Assembly: GCF_022662195.1 (NCBI RefSeq)
Contig: NZ_JAKMCS010000013.1
Location: 37,423-101,422 of the forward strand
DNA length: 64,000 bases
Reading direction: 5' to 3'
From: Aestuariivivens insulae
GTDB taxonomy: Bacteria; Bacteroidota; Bacteroidia; Flavobacteriales; Flavobacteriaceae
Shown piece by piece: positions 18,659-27,526 of this stretch. Both the position numbers and the translations under genes were made by a program. How positions within the stretch are numbered: position 1 is the first letter of the stretch; each line of letters starts with the position of its first letter. Under the pieces are notes generated by a model. The model had not been told where the DNA came from. It made no database searches and saw only the letters and a program-made list of their open reading frames with translations.

Positions 18659-20506
18659 ATGTGTAAATCATTAAAAACAAACATGTTATTAAAGTTATTT
18701 GTTTTTTCTTTAATAACCCTATCTACCAACGCCCAAGAACCAACCGTTCCTATTTTTAAAGATGGTGAGGCTCAAATTGTAGATGCCTTCAATACCCCTG
18801 AAAAATGGATACGTCACGACTTATTTGTTGAAACCACTTTTGATACCGATGGCGATGGAAAACTCGATCGTATGCATGTGGATGTCACAAGGCCCTACCA
18901 AACCGATACTGAAGGCTTAAAACTTCCTGTAATTTACGAGTCCAGTCCATATTATGCTGGCGTTGCTCCAGACGTAGATGGACTCTTTTGGGATGTTAAC
19001 CATGAGCTTGGACAAATGTCCCCCAAAGAACGTGTACACCCAGAAGTTGTGCGCACGGGCGAACGTCCTATCATCTCTAATTCACAAATAACGACATGGG
19101 TACCAAGAGGCTATATTGTTGTGCATTCTTCATCGCCGGGAACTGGCCTTTCACAAGGATCGCCTACAGTAGGTGGTGACAATGAATCCCTGGCGCCTAA
19201 AGCAGTAATCGATTGGTTAAACGGACGTGCCAAAGGCTACACAGAACCTTATGGTGGTGAGGAGGTAAACGCTTACTGGAGTACTGGTAAAGTAGGTATG
19301 ACAGGCACATCGTATAATGGTACCATTCCATTAGCTGCTGCTACAACAGGTGTTGAAGGTTTGGAAGTTATTATTCCTGTAGCTCCTAACACGTCCTATT
19401 ACCACTACTACCGTTCTAACGGATTGGTACGCTCTCCCGGAGGATACCTAGGAGAGGATATTGATGTTCTATACGACTTCATTCATAGTGGTGATGAATC
19501 TAAACGTGCTTATAACAATGCCAAAATTCGAGATACCGAAATGAAAAATGGTATGGATAGAATTACTGGCGATTATAATGCATTTTGGGCGAAGCGCGAT
19601 TACCTTAAAGATATGGGGCCCATGAAAGCCGCCTTATTGATGTCGCACGGTTTTAACGATTGGAACGTCATGCCCGAGCACAGTTATCGCATCTACAAAA
19701 AAGCCAAGGAAATGGGGCTAGAAACAGCTATATACTACCATCAATTTGGTCATGGAGGACCACCGCCGGTAAGCATGATGAACAAATGGTTTACCCACTA
19801 TTTACATGGAATTGACAACGGTATAGAAAATGAATCGAATAAGGCATGGATTGTTCGTGAAGATGATAAAGTAAGTGAACCAACACCTTATGCAGATTAC
19901 CCTAATCCTGATGCTGAAGATGTCACATTACATCTAGTAGCCGGAGCACCGGAAATAGGAGGCTTATCGACTATAAAAGTTCCCAACCAAGAAGCTGAAA
20001 CGCTAATTGACAACTATTCTTTTAATGGGGAAGCCTTAGCAAAAGCTGAAATTACCAGCCATAGGTTATTATATGTAACACCAAAACTGTCTCAGGACAT
20101 CCATATTTCAGGGGCACCTAAAATTACGGTTAAACTAGCAAGTAGCAAACCAGCTGTAAACCTATCGGTATGGTTAGTATCCTTACCGTGGAATAAGGGT
20201 CGAAGCGCAAGAATTACAGATAATATCATTACCCGTGGTTGGGCAGACCCACAAAACCATGAATTGCTAACAAAAAGCGAACCTTTAAAAATAGGACAGT
20301 TTTATGAAGTAACGTTTAACCTGCAGCCAGACGACCAAGTAATTAAAGCTGGGCAGCAAATAGGTTTGATGATTTTTTCCAGTGATAAAGATTTTACATT
20401 GCACCCAAAGCCAGGGACAAAGCTAGCTATAGATTTAGATGGAACCAGTTTAAACTTACCAATAGTTGGCGGTAGTGACGCTTTTGAAAAAGCAACGAGC
20501 AACTAA
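18659..20506 (+). CDS. Exported X-Pro dipeptidyl-peptidase (S15) / CocE-NonD family hydrolase
   Basis: 615 residues; the start is ATG at 18659, with an internal ATG at 18683 also possible before the signal peptide (LFVFSLITLSTNAQ). The alpha/beta-hydrolase domain carries the nucleophile elbow GTSYNG (Ser218), the acid segment GFNDWNVMPEHSYRIY and the His-containing YYHQFGHGGPPP. A C-terminal jelly-roll domain (APKITVKLASSKPAVNLSVW; QIGLMIFSSD) is typical of the family. Family members cleave X-Pro dipeptides from peptides, or act as acyl-ester hydrolases. The periplasmic location suggests peptide scavenging. It lies between two small NTF2-like genes. Confidence 0.9.
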   Translation: MCKSLKTNMLLKLFVFSLITLSTNAQEPTVPIFKDGEAQIVDAFNTPEKWIRHDLFVETTFDTDGDGKLDRMHVDVTRPYQTDTEGLKLPVIYESSPYYAGVAPDVDGLFWDVNHELGQMSPKERVHPEVVRTGERPIISNSQITTWVPRGYIVVHSSSPGTGLSQGSPTVGGDNESLAPKAVIDWLNGRAKGYTEPYGGEEVNAYWSTGKVGMTGTSYNGTIPLAAATTGVEGLEVIIPVAPNTSYYHYYRSNGLVRSPGGYLGEDIDVLYDFIHSGDESKRAYNNAKIRDTEMKNGMDRITGDYNAFWAKRDYLKDMGPMKAALLMSHGFNDWNVMPEHSYRIYKKAKEMGLETAIYYHQFGHGGPPPVSMMNKWFTHYLHGIDNGIENESNKAWIVREDDKVSEPTPYADYPNPDAEDVTLHLVAGAPEIGGLSTIKVPNQEAETLIDNYSFNGEALAKAEITSHRLLYVTPKLSQDIHISGAPKITVKLASSKPAVNLSVWLVSLPWNKGRSARITDNIITRGWADPQNHELLTKSEPLKIGQFYEVTFNLQPDDQVIKAGQQIGLMIFSSDKDFTLHPKPGTKLAIDLDGTSLNLPIVGGSDAFEKATSN

Positions 20507-20517
20507 CATATGAAATC

Positions 20518-20961
20518 ATGAAACCAATTGCATTTCTGCTATTATTTGTGTTATCCCTTTATTCCTGTAATCAAACCAAAAAAGACAACCAGGAGCAAAT
20601 GGAGATTTGGAAAAATGAAGTTACCCAAACCGAACTGGATTTTTCTAAAATGGCTCAAAAGGAAGGAATGAACAAGGCTTTTTTGACTTATGTAGCGGAT
20701 AATGCTGTGCTTTTAAGAAATGACAGCCTTATAAAAGGAAGAAGTGCCATTGCTGATTTTATGAAAAATTCAACCTCTAAAGGGCTTAAATGGTCGCCCG
20801 ATTTTGTTGATGTTGCATCATCGGGCGACTTAGCTTATACATACGGTAAATACACATATACATACCAAGACTCTACTGGTGCAGAAAAAATGTCATCAGG
20901 CATTTTTCATACCGTTTGGAAACGACAAAAAGACGGCTCCTGGAAATTTGTTTGGGACTAA
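20518..20961 (+). CDS. DUF4440/SnoaL-like lipoprotein
   Basis: 147 residues. It has a lipobox signal (MKPIAFLLLFVLSLYSC) and a DUF4440 NTF2-like domain: FLTYVADNAVLLRNDSLIKG, ADFMKNSTSKGLKWSPDFVD, and C-terminal GIFHTVWKRQKDGSWKFVWD. Such domains act as small ligand-binding or ketosteroid-isomerase-like folds; no catalytic pair can be assigned by eye. Its ATG comes 11 bp after the S15 peptidase stop, and the Crp-type gene follows after 23 bp, suggesting one operon. Confidence 0.85.
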   Translation: MKPIAFLLLFVLSLYSCNQTKKDNQEQMEIWKNEVTQTELDFSKMAQKEGMNKAFLTYVADNAVLLRNDSLIKGRSAIADFMKNSTSKGLKWSPDFVDVASSGDLAYTYGKYTYTYQDSTGAEKMSSGIFHTVWKRQKDGSWKFVWD

Positions 20962-20984
20962 AGCAAGTAGGTTTACAGCAAAGA

Positions 20985-21521
20985 ATGAATCCCATTTCAC
21001 AAATAATAGAGTCCCTTAATAACGAATATTTATGGGATAACACTGTCGTGCTAAACCGAAATGACTTCTTAGCCGAAAGTGGAACTATCAATACCAACTT
21101 ATATTGGGTTGTTGAAGACAGTTTTAGAATTTATGTTATTGAAGAACACGAAGAGCAAACCATTAGATTTGGCTATAAAAACAATTTAATCGCTGCTCTT
21201 GATTCATTCTTAAATGAAAAACCTACCGATTTTTACATCCAAGCCTTAAAACAGTCTACCGTTAAGGTATTGAACAAACCCAAATTTATGGACTTTATTA
21301 GGTCCTCTTCAGAAAACACAAAAATTTGGCAACTTATGTTAGAGCAATTTGTACTTCAGCAAATGGAACGTGAGCGTGATATTTTAACGGCATCCCCTAT
21401 CGATCGCTACAATCGTGTTTTAAAAAGAAGTCCTCAATTATTCCAAGAAATCCCCAATAAGTATATTGCTTCTTATTTGCGTATGACCCCAGAAACGCTT
21501 TCTCGAATTAAAAAATCTTAA
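20985..21521 (+). CDS. Crp/Fnr-family transcriptional regulator
   Basis: 178 residues from ATG at 20985. A longer frame starting at 20916 would overlap the DUF4440 gene and adds nothing domain-like. The N-terminal part is a cyclic-nucleotide-binding-type beta roll (FLAESGTINTNLYWVVEDSF, IRFGYKNNLIAALDSFL), and the end IPNKYIASYLRMTPETLSRI is the HTH seen in the flavobacterial Crp/Fnr subgroup. The canonical cAMP-phosphate cassette is not evident, so the ligand is unknown. It may regulate the preceding peptidase group. Confidence 0.85.
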   Translation: MNPISQIIESLNNEYLWDNTVVLNRNDFLAESGTINTNLYWVVEDSFRIYVIEEHEEQTIRFGYKNNLIAALDSFLNEKPTDFYIQALKQSTVKVLNKPKFMDFIRSSSENTKIWQLMLEQFVLQQMERERDILTASPIDRYNRVLKRSPQLFQEIPNKYIASYLRMTPETLSRIKKS

Positions 21522-21575
21522 TTTCAATCAATTTTTGAATCCGCTTAATTTTCAATCTTTGCAGAAAGAATACCC

Positions 21576-22139
21576 ATGAAAATAAAAGCAGACACCTTTA
21601 TATTTGAATTAATCAATTTAACCAAGGGGCATATCGACCAGGCAAAAGCTTTATATCAAAATAAAGTAGACAAACTCAACTGGAAAGCTAACGACAGCAC
21701 ATGGAGCGCCTTAGAATGTTTAGAACACTTAAATAGATATGGTGATTTTTACTTGCCCGAAATTGAAAGATGCATTGACAAAAGCCAAGTAGCACCGGAA
21801 ACCTACTTTAAACCAGGGCTATTAGGGGATTATTTTGCCAAAAGCATGCTTCCCAAAGAAAAACTGAACAAAATGAAAACCTTTAAAAGTAAGAACCCTA
21901 ATGGCAGTAAGCTGAACCACAGCACCATTAGTCGCTTTATAGAACAGCAAGAACAAATGCTAAACCTTTTAAATGAAGCAAAAACCATTAACCTGAATAA
22001 GGTAAAAACCGCAACTACACTGGGAAAGTTAATTTCTTTACGATTAGGCGACACCTTTAGAGTGGTAATCAATCACAATATAAGACACTTATTGCAGGCT
22101 CAAAATGCACTCGATAAAGCAAAGACCCAACCTAATTAG
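21576..22139 (+). CDS. DinB-family (DinB_2) protein
   Basis: 187 residues with a four-helix DinB fold. The first helix holds ELINLTKGHIDQAKALYQ, the motif WSALECLEHLNRYGDFYLPE carries a His, and the last helix has VVINHNIRHLLQAQNAL with the remaining His residues of a likely metal site. Related proteins include metal-dependent thiol transferases, but most members are uncharacterised. An imperfect -7-like box (AATCTTTG, 21556-21563) precedes it. Its stop overlaps the convergent pcm stop by 4 bp. Confidence 0.85.
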   Translation: MKIKADTFIFELINLTKGHIDQAKALYQNKVDKLNWKANDSTWSALECLEHLNRYGDFYLPEIERCIDKSQVAPETYFKPGLLGDYFAKSMLPKEKLNKMKTFKSKNPNGSKLNHSTISRFIEQQEQMLNLLNEAKTINLNKVKTATTLGKLISLRLGDTFRVVINHNIRHLLQAQNALDKAKTQPN

Positions 22140-22777
22140 TTCTTATCCCCCAATAAAGGTACAAACCGAAACTCACCGTATTCGTGCTGTTCAAACTCCT
22201 TGGGACCTTTTCTAATAAAAAGGGTCATGATCTGTACATCATCCCCCACAGGAATAACGAGCCTACCTCCTATTTTTAATTGAGATAATAATGGCTTGGG
22301 AACAAAAGGAGCTCCAGCAGTTACAATAATGCCATCAAACGGAGCCTCTTCTTTAAGTCCAATGTAACCGTCTCCAAAAACTAGCTTTTTGGCACGATAT
22401 CCTAGTTTGGGCAAAAACTTACTGGTTTTTTTAAACAGTTCATTTTGGCGTTCTATGCTATACACGCGAGCGCCCATCTCGCAAAGCACAGCCGTTTGAT
22501 AACCACTCCCCGTACCTATTTCCAAAATTTTGTCATTAGGCTTGATTTGCAACAATTCCGTTTGGAAAGCTACAGTAAAAGGTTGTGAAATTGTTTGGTC
22601 TGCAGCAATAGGAAACGCCTTATCTTGATAAGAATGATCCAAAAAACTAGAATCCATAAACAAATGTCGGGGAATTTTACCTATAGCCTTTAAAACCTTT
22701 TCATCTTTTATTCCTTTGCTTTTCACTGTATTAACCAGTTGCTGGCGTAATCCCTTATGTTTAAAAGTATCTTTCAA
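22136..22777 (-). CDS. pcm: Protein-L-isoaspartate O-methyltransferase
   Basis: 213 residues. SAM-dependent repair of isoaspartyl residues in damaged proteins. Motif I is ILEIGTGSGYQTAVLCEMG; the family signature AFPIAADQTISQPF is present, as is VFGDGYIGLKEEAPFDGIIV and the post-motif AGAPFVPKPLLSQLKIGGRL. Length is normal. The stop codons of pcm and the convergent DinB gene share bases, leaving no space for a bidirectional terminator. Confidence 0.97.
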   Translation of the reverse strand: MKDTFKHKGLRQQLVNTVKSKGIKDEKVLKAIGKIPRHLFMDSSFLDHSYQDKAFPIAADQTISQPFTVAFQTELLQIKPNDKILEIGTGSGYQTAVLCEMGARVYSIERQNELFKKTSKFLPKLGYRAKKLVFGDGYIGLKEEAPFDGIIVTAGAPFVPKPLLSQLKIGGRLVIPVGDDVQIMTLFIRKGPKEFEQHEYGEFRFVPLLGDKN

Positions 22778-22952
22778 TGTTTGGTGTGGTTTGGTTGTCC
22801 AAAATTAATTAAACATTTGAAAGCCCGAAACAATTTATAGGTAATTTATTTTTAATAAAATTCAATTAAAAAATTCACTCTAATTACCTTATTTTTCTTC
22901 TGTAAAAGAACTAAATTTTGTGATTTATTAGATACAAAATTTAGTTTTACCT

Positions 22953-23035
22953 CAGTAACCATACTTCGACGTCGCTCAGTAACCATACTTCGACGTCGCT
23001 CAGTAACCATACTTCGACGTCGCTCAGTAACCACC
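22953..23035. repeat. 24-bp tandem repeat, 3.4 copies, with palindromic core
   Basis: Three identical 24-bp units (22953-22976, 22977-23000, 23001-23024) plus 11 bp of a fourth. Each holds CAGTAACCATAC followed by TTCGACGTCGCT, including the palindrome CGACGTCG. The unit length is a multiple of three, so one minus-strand frame stays open with a repeated VTERRRSM, but that frame lacks family resemblance and is not called. The rest of the 342-bp gap 22778-23119 is AT-rich, with a -7-like TACTTTTG (23095-23102) before the next gene. Confidence 0.9.
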
Positions 23036-23119
23036 TCGTTAGTACATATAATTTTTTTCATTTGTTTTGTAAATTTCAAATGAAAAAATTCATGTACTTT
23101 TGTTGAAAACGTAACAATT

Positions 23120-24079
23120 ATGCTAAACGCAGGAGTTCTTGGTGCTGGTCACCTTGGAAAAATTCATTTAAGACTTCTTAAACAATCAAAAAAATATAAT
23201 CTGGTAGGGTTTTATGATGCCGATGAAGCTAACGGAAAGCATGTAGAAGAAGAATTTGGATATAAATTCTTCAATTCCATCGAGGCTCTTATTGATGCTG
23301 TAGATATGGTAGATATTGTAACACCTACATTATCGCATTACGAGTGTGCCAAACAGGCCATAGCCAAAGGCAAACATATTTTTATTGAAAAGCCCATTAC
23401 CAACACCGTCGAAGAGGCAGAACACATTAGGCAACTATTGGCTGAAAACAACCTTCGTGGTCAAGTAGGTCATGTAGAACGTTTTAATCCCGCTTTTGTT
23501 GCGGTTAAACACGACATTAAATCACCCATGTTCATTGAAACGCACCGTTTGGCCGAATTCAACCCTCGTGGAACCGATGTGCCTGTTGTGCTGGATTTAA
23601 TGATTCATGATATCGATATTGTTTTAAGCATTGTAAAATCTAAGGTAAAACATATTTCAGCCAGCGGTGTTGCTGTAATTAGTGATACTCCAGATATTGC
23701 CAATGCCCGTATTGAATTTGAAAATGGCTGTGTTGCCAATTTAACGGCCAGTAGAATTTCACTAAAAAAAATGAGAAAAGCACGATTCTTTCAAAAGGAC
23801 GCTTATATATCGGTAGATTTTTTAACCAAAAAATGTGAAGTGGTTAAAATGAAAGATGCTCCCGAAACCCCAGGTGATTTTGATATGATCCTACAAAACG
23901 CTGAAGGCATTAAAAAGCAAATCTATTTCGATAACCCAAAAATTGAAGATACCAATTCTATTTTGGATGAACTGGAAACTTTTGCCGATGCCATAAATAA
24001 TGATACCACACCCGTTGTAACACTTCACGATGGCACTGAAGCCTTACGTGTTGCAACCCAAATAATAGATTGTTTTTAA
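23120..24079 (+). CDS. Gfo/Idh/MocA-family oxidoreductase
   Basis: 319 residues. The N-terminal Rossmann domain has GVLGAGHLGKIHLRLL; the catalytic-domain signature HIFIEKPITNTVEEAEHIRQ includes the EKP lysine. GHVERFNPAFVA and DLMIHDIDIVLSI follow, as in sugar or UDP-sugar-type dehydrogenases of this family. It uses NAD(P) to oxidise or reduce a hydroxyl of a polyol, sugar or related compound; the specific substrate is not deducible. It is followed after 81 bp by a 3-hydroxyacyl-CoA dehydrogenase in the same direction. Confidence 0.92.
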   Translation: MLNAGVLGAGHLGKIHLRLLKQSKKYNLVGFYDADEANGKHVEEEFGYKFFNSIEALIDAVDMVDIVTPTLSHYECAKQAIAKGKHIFIEKPITNTVEEAEHIRQLLAENNLRGQVGHVERFNPAFVAVKHDIKSPMFIETHRLAEFNPRGTDVPVVLDLMIHDIDIVLSIVKSKVKHISASGVAVISDTPDIANARIEFENGCVANLTASRISLKKMRKARFFQKDAYISVDFLTKKCEVVKMKDAPETPGDFDMILQNAEGIKKQIYFDNPKIEDTNSILDELETFADAINNDTTPVVTLHDGTEALRVATQIIDCF

Positions 24080-24160
24080 TTAGCCATGAATCTACCTCTC
24101 ATAGGTATGCAGCTAGTGATCTAACATAAAAGTATGGCTTCACCATAAAATATTTTAACT

Positions 24161-25048
24161 ATGAAAAACATAGCGGTAATAGGTGCTGGAACCATGGGAA
24201 ATGGTATTGCACATACATTTGCGCAAAGCGGATTTAAAGTACAATTGATTGATGTTAACAAAGCGGCATTAAATCGAGGTATGGAAACCATTACTAAAAA
24301 TTTGGATAGAATGGTGGCCAAGGAAAAAATCACCGAAGTAGATAAAGTCGAAACTTTAAGTAATATTACCACTTTCACCAATTTAACCGAAGGTGTTGAG
24401 CATGCTAGCTTGGTTGTAGAAGCTGCGACCGAAAATGTGGATTTAAAGCTCAATATTTTTAAGCAACTTAATGAGGCCTGTCCAGAAGATACTATTTTAG
24501 CGACGAACACCTCCTCTATTTCCATTACACAAATAGCAGCTGTAACATCTAGACCAGAAATGGTAATAGGTATGCATTTTATGAATCCTGTTCCTATCAT
24601 GAAGTTGGTTGAAATTATAAGAGGTTATAATACCAGTGGTGAAGTAACACAAACCATTATGGAACTATCCAAAGCCTTAGGTAAAATTCCTGTTGAGGTT
24701 AACGATTATCCTGGTTTTGTTGCCAACCGCATTTTAATGCCCATGCTCAATGAATCTATTGAGACCCTATACAATGGTGTGGCGGGCGTTGAAGAAATAG
24801 ATACAGTCATGAAATTGGGAATGGCACACCCTATGGGCCCTTTACAATTGGCCGATTTTATAGGTTTGGATGTATGTCTTTCTATATTAAATGTCATGTA
24901 CGAAGGCTTTAAAAATCCTAAATATGCGCCTTGCCCCTTATTGGTAAATATGGTTCGCGCCGGAAAATTGGGCGTGAAATCTGGTGAAGGGTTTTATGAC
25001 TATTCAGAAAGCAAAAAAGCAGAAACGGTGGCTAAACAGTTTATATAG
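24161..25048 (+). CDS. 3-hydroxyacyl-CoA (3-hydroxybutyryl-CoA) dehydrogenase
   Basis: 295 residues, the size of the monofunctional enzymes. NAD-binding GAGTMGNGIAHTFAQSGF is at the N-terminus; ILATNTSSISITQIA and the catalytic GMHFMNPVPIMKLVEII follow, then the C-terminal helical domain (GFVANRILMPMLNESIETLY, HPMGPLQLADFIGLDVCL). It oxidises (S)-3-hydroxyacyl-CoA in beta-oxidation or butanoate/phenylacetate routes. The stop codon is immediately followed by the left inverted repeat of the four-helix-bundle unit, which may have displaced its original downstream DNA. Confidence 0.95.
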   Translation: MKNIAVIGAGTMGNGIAHTFAQSGFKVQLIDVNKAALNRGMETITKNLDRMVAKEKITEVDKVETLSNITTFTNLTEGVEHASLVVEAATENVDLKLNIFKQLNEACPEDTILATNTSSISITQIAAVTSRPEMVIGMHFMNPVPIMKLVEIIRGYNTSGEVTQTIMELSKALGKIPVEVNDYPGFVANRILMPMLNESIETLYNGVAGVEEIDTVMKLGMAHPMGPLQLADFIGLDVCLSILNVMYEGFKNPKYAPCPLLVNMVRAGKLGVKSGEGFYDYSESKKAETVAKQFI

Positions 25049-25051
25049 TAA

Positions 25052-25077
25052 TCAGTGTTCAGTATTCAGTGTTCAGT
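25052..25077. repeat. Left inverted repeat of the four-helix-bundle unit
   Basis: A tandem of TCAGTGTTCAGTAT-like units. The first 23 bases (25052-25074) are the exact reverse complement of 25498-25520. It begins 3 bp after the hydroxyacyl-CoA dehydrogenase stop. Confidence 0.92.
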
Positions 25078-25092
25078 AATAAATAATTTAGT

Positions 25093-25467
25093 ATGAAGTT
25101 TCAAGATTTGACTGCTTATAAAAAAGGTTTTGATTTAGCGATGGAGATACTAGCCATAACAAAAACTTTTCCAAAAGAAGAAAGATATTCACTCACAGGC
25201 CAAATACGCAGATCATCAAGAAGTGTTTGTGCTAACATAGCAGAGGCTTATAGAAAAAGATTATATCCAAAGCATTTTGTTAGTAAACTTACCGATAGCG
25301 ATGCTGAAAATTCAGAAACCCAAACTTGGTTAGAATTTTCTTTGGCATGTGAGTATATAAATAAAAATGAGTTTGATAAATTAACAATAGAGAGTATGGA
25401 AATTGGAAAATTGTTAAATTTCATGATTAGAAATTCTGATAAATCTGGCTCATCCAAAATCTCTTGA
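25093..25467 (+). CDS. Four-helix-bundle protein (S23/TIGR02436 type)
   Basis: 124 residues with family hallmarks: FQDLTAYKKGFDLAMEI, then ERYSLTGQIRRSSRSVCANI, AEAYRKRLYPKHFVSKL, and a last helix ending in IGKLLNFMIRNS. The family was first seen in intervening sequences of 23S rRNA genes; relatives include the Avd accessory protein of diversity-generating retroelements. Free-standing copies are frequent in Bacteroidota and their role is unknown. Here no reverse transcriptase or rRNA is adjacent. The gene sits between 23-bp perfect inverted repeats (25052-25074 and 25498-25520), with core metabolic genes on both sides, which suggests insertion as a unit. Confidence 0.92.
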   Translation: MKFQDLTAYKKGFDLAMEILAITKTFPKEERYSLTGQIRRSSRSVCANIAEAYRKRLYPKHFVSKLTDSDAENSETQTWLEFSLACEYINKNEFDKLTIESMEIGKLLNFMIRNSDKSGSSKIS

Positions 25468-25497
25468 TAACTTATTTCTAAAAAAACACCGAACACC

Positions 25498-25524
25498 GAA
25501 CACTGAATACTGAACACTGAATAC
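25498..25524. repeat. Right inverted repeat of the four-helix-bundle unit
   Basis: Bases 25498-25520 are the exact reverse complement of 25052-25074; related but degenerate GAACACC units precede it at 25491-25497. It ends 6 bp before the DUF1015 start codon. Confidence 0.92.
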
Positions 25525-25530
25525 TAATCC

Positions 25531-26754
25531 ATGGCTAAAATAAAACCATTTAAAGCAGTAAGACCAACAAGGGACAAAGTAAGCCTAGTAGCATCACGTT
25601 CTTATCAAACCTATACCAAAGCTGAAATTGAAGCCCGATTAAACTACAATCCGTTTTCTTTCCTACATATTATAAACCCTGGCTATAAATACGAGCATAA
25701 GATAAATGGCAAAGATCGCTACGAATTGGTTAGGAACCGCTATTTAGAATTTAAAGAAGATCACATTTTTATCCAGGATAAAAAGCCTTGCTATTATGCA
25801 TACAAAATAGTTAACAGAGAAGGACATGTATTTTCGGGAATAATAGCAGCCGCAAGCACGGCAGACTACGAACAAGATATTATTAAAAGGCACGAAGATA
25901 CTATTGAGTATCGTGAACAGATATTTAAAGAATACCTAAAAACAACTGGATTTAATGCAGAGCCTGTACTTCTTACCTATCCAGATAATAAGACTATTGC
26001 CAACATAATAAAAGTAACACAAGCCGTTCGTCCCGAATTTGAGTTTACTACAACCTATCGCGACACCCATTATTTATGGCTAATACATGATGACAAAACA
26101 ATTAAGACTATTGAAAAGGAATTTGAATCTATTTCCACAATATATATTGCAGATGGTCACCATCGGTTGGCGTCATCATATTTGCTTTCCAATGAAATGA
26201 AATCTGAAAGCGAAAAAGACTCTTACCATTTTTTTATGGGCTATTTAATTCCCGAATCCGATTTAAGGATTTTTGAATTCAATAGACTGATCAAAGATTT
26301 AAACGGTTTGAGCAAGGAAGAATTTCTGGTTAAATTAGACACCTATTTTAGAATAGAAAACAGAGGAAAAACTTTATATCAACCTTCAAAAAAACATCAT
26401 TTTAGCATGTATCTGGATGGTGATTTCTATTCGTTGTTTTTAAGAAGTATTTACAATTTTAATTCGGCTTTAGATTCGCTTGACACCCAAATTCTTTATA
26501 AAACCATTTTAGAGCCCATTTTAGGTATAACTGATTTACGTAACGATACACGTATAACTTATTGCCATGGAAAAAATAGCCTTGTTTCTATAAAAGCAAA
26601 AGTAGATTCTGGCGAGTATACTGTTGGTTTCGGGCTTGTACCTATAACCGTAGACGAATTGAAAGCCATTGCCGAAGCAGGGCAAACCATGCCCCCTAAA
26701 AGCACATTTATTACTCCTAAATTAAGAAGCGGAGTAACTATTTATGAATTCTAG
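25531..26754 (+). CDS. DUF1015-family protein
   Basis: 407 residues, typical for the family. The opening IKPFKAVRPTRDKVSLVASR and the motif IADGHHRLASSYLLSNEM near residue 210 are diagnostic, as is ITYCHGKNSLVSIKAKVDSG near the end. DUF1015 genes often lie beside serine-biosynthesis genes in Bacteroidota, but none is visible here. The function remains unassigned; the conserved His pair in DGHHR suggests a catalytic or metal site. ATG at 25531, directly after the right repeat of the preceding unit. Confidence 0.93.
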   Translation: MAKIKPFKAVRPTRDKVSLVASRSYQTYTKAEIEARLNYNPFSFLHIINPGYKYEHKINGKDRYELVRNRYLEFKEDHIFIQDKKPCYYAYKIVNREGHVFSGIIAAASTADYEQDIIKRHEDTIEYREQIFKEYLKTTGFNAEPVLLTYPDNKTIANIIKVTQAVRPEFEFTTTYRDTHYLWLIHDDKTIKTIEKEFESISTIYIADGHHRLASSYLLSNEMKSESEKDSYHFFMGYLIPESDLRIFEFNRLIKDLNGLSKEEFLVKLDTYFRIENRGKTLYQPSKKHHFSMYLDGDFYSLFLRSIYNFNSALDSLDTQILYKTILEPILGITDLRNDTRITYCHGKNSLVSIKAKVDSGEYTVGFGLVPITVDELKAIAEAGQTMPPKSTFITPKLRSGVTIYEF

Positions 26755-26771
26755 TTCCTGCAAAGGCAGGG
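26755..26771. repeat. Short palindromic intergenic repeat (CCTGC-AAAG-GCAGG)
   Basis: CCTGC and GCAGG separated by AAAG form a small hairpin between the DUF1015 and YggS genes. It resembles short GC-rich palindromes dispersed between genes in related bacteria, of a different family from the one at 4223. Confidence 0.55.
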
Positions 26772-26793
26772 ACTTCATGAAACAGCAAAAAAA

Positions 26794-27462
26794 ATGAGTA
26801 TTTCAGAAAAACTAAATAACATAAAATCCACATTACCAGATCATGTTACCCTTGTTGCGGTTTCTAAAACCAAACCCCTAGAGGATATCATGGAGGCTTA
26901 CCATGCTGGCCACCTAATTTTTGGAGAGAATAAAATTCAGGAAATGGCCGACAAACATGAGCAACTACCTAAGGATATTGAGTGGCATATGATTGGTCAT
27001 GTACAACGCAATAAGGTAAAATATATGGCTTCCTTTGTAAGCTTAATTCATGGTGTGGATAATTTTAAGTTGCTTAAGGAAATTGATAAACAGGCCCAAA
27101 AACATGATAGGGTTATCCAGTGCCTACTTCAAATAAAAATTGCTTCAGAAGACACCAAGTTTGGTATGGCTCCAGAAGATGCCGTTAAGCTTATACAAAG
27201 TCAGGAATTTTCAGAATTAAAACACATAAAGATTGTGGGCCTAATGGGTATGGCGACGTTTACCGATAATATGGACCAAGTAAAACAAGAGTTTATCAAC
27301 TTAAAAACCATTTTCGATGCACTGGAAAAAACACAAACCCACAACTGCAAGCTACAAACTATATCTATGGGCATGAGTGGCGATTATGAACTGGCTATAG
27401 ATTGTGGTAGTACCATGGTGAGGGTTGGAAGTAGTATATTTGGAGAACGGAATTATCTTTGA
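26794..27462 (+). CDS. YggS/PLPBP-family pyridoxal phosphate homeostasis protein
   Basis: 222 residues. PLP-binding Lys in VTLVAVSKTKPLEDIMEAYH (near residue 24), FGENKIQEMADKHEQLPKDI, the strongly conserved WHMIGHVQRNKVKYM, and the phosphate-binding end ISMGMSGDYELAIDCGSTMV plus RVGSSIFGER. Members carry PLP without a known enzymatic activity and buffer PLP and amino/keto-acid pools. It lies between the DUF1015 and exonuclease genes in the same direction. Confidence 0.97.
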   Translation: MSISEKLNNIKSTLPDHVTLVAVSKTKPLEDIMEAYHAGHLIFGENKIQEMADKHEQLPKDIEWHMIGHVQRNKVKYMASFVSLIHGVDNFKLLKEIDKQAQKHDRVIQCLLQIKIASEDTKFGMAPEDAVKLIQSQEFSELKHIKIVGLMGMATFTDNMDQVKQEFINLKTIFDALEKTQTHNCKLQTISMGMSGDYELAIDCGSTMVRVGSSIFGERNYL

Positions 27463-27526
27463 TTAACGATTAACGATTGGAAAAGCTTTAGAGAACACAA
27501 AATTTTTAACTTTTAACTTTTAAGAA

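Noticed and set aside
22953..23035. CRISPR array
   Set aside because: The repeats are directly adjacent with no spacers, and no cas gene is nearby.
22852..23079. 75-residue minus-strand ORF with repeated VTERRRSM
   Set aside because: The frame is open only because the 24-bp tandem unit is a multiple of three; nothing else in it looks like protein.
25093..25467. Diversity-generating retroelement (Avd-like gene)
   Set aside because: No reverse transcriptase and no template/variable repeat pair were seen within several kb.
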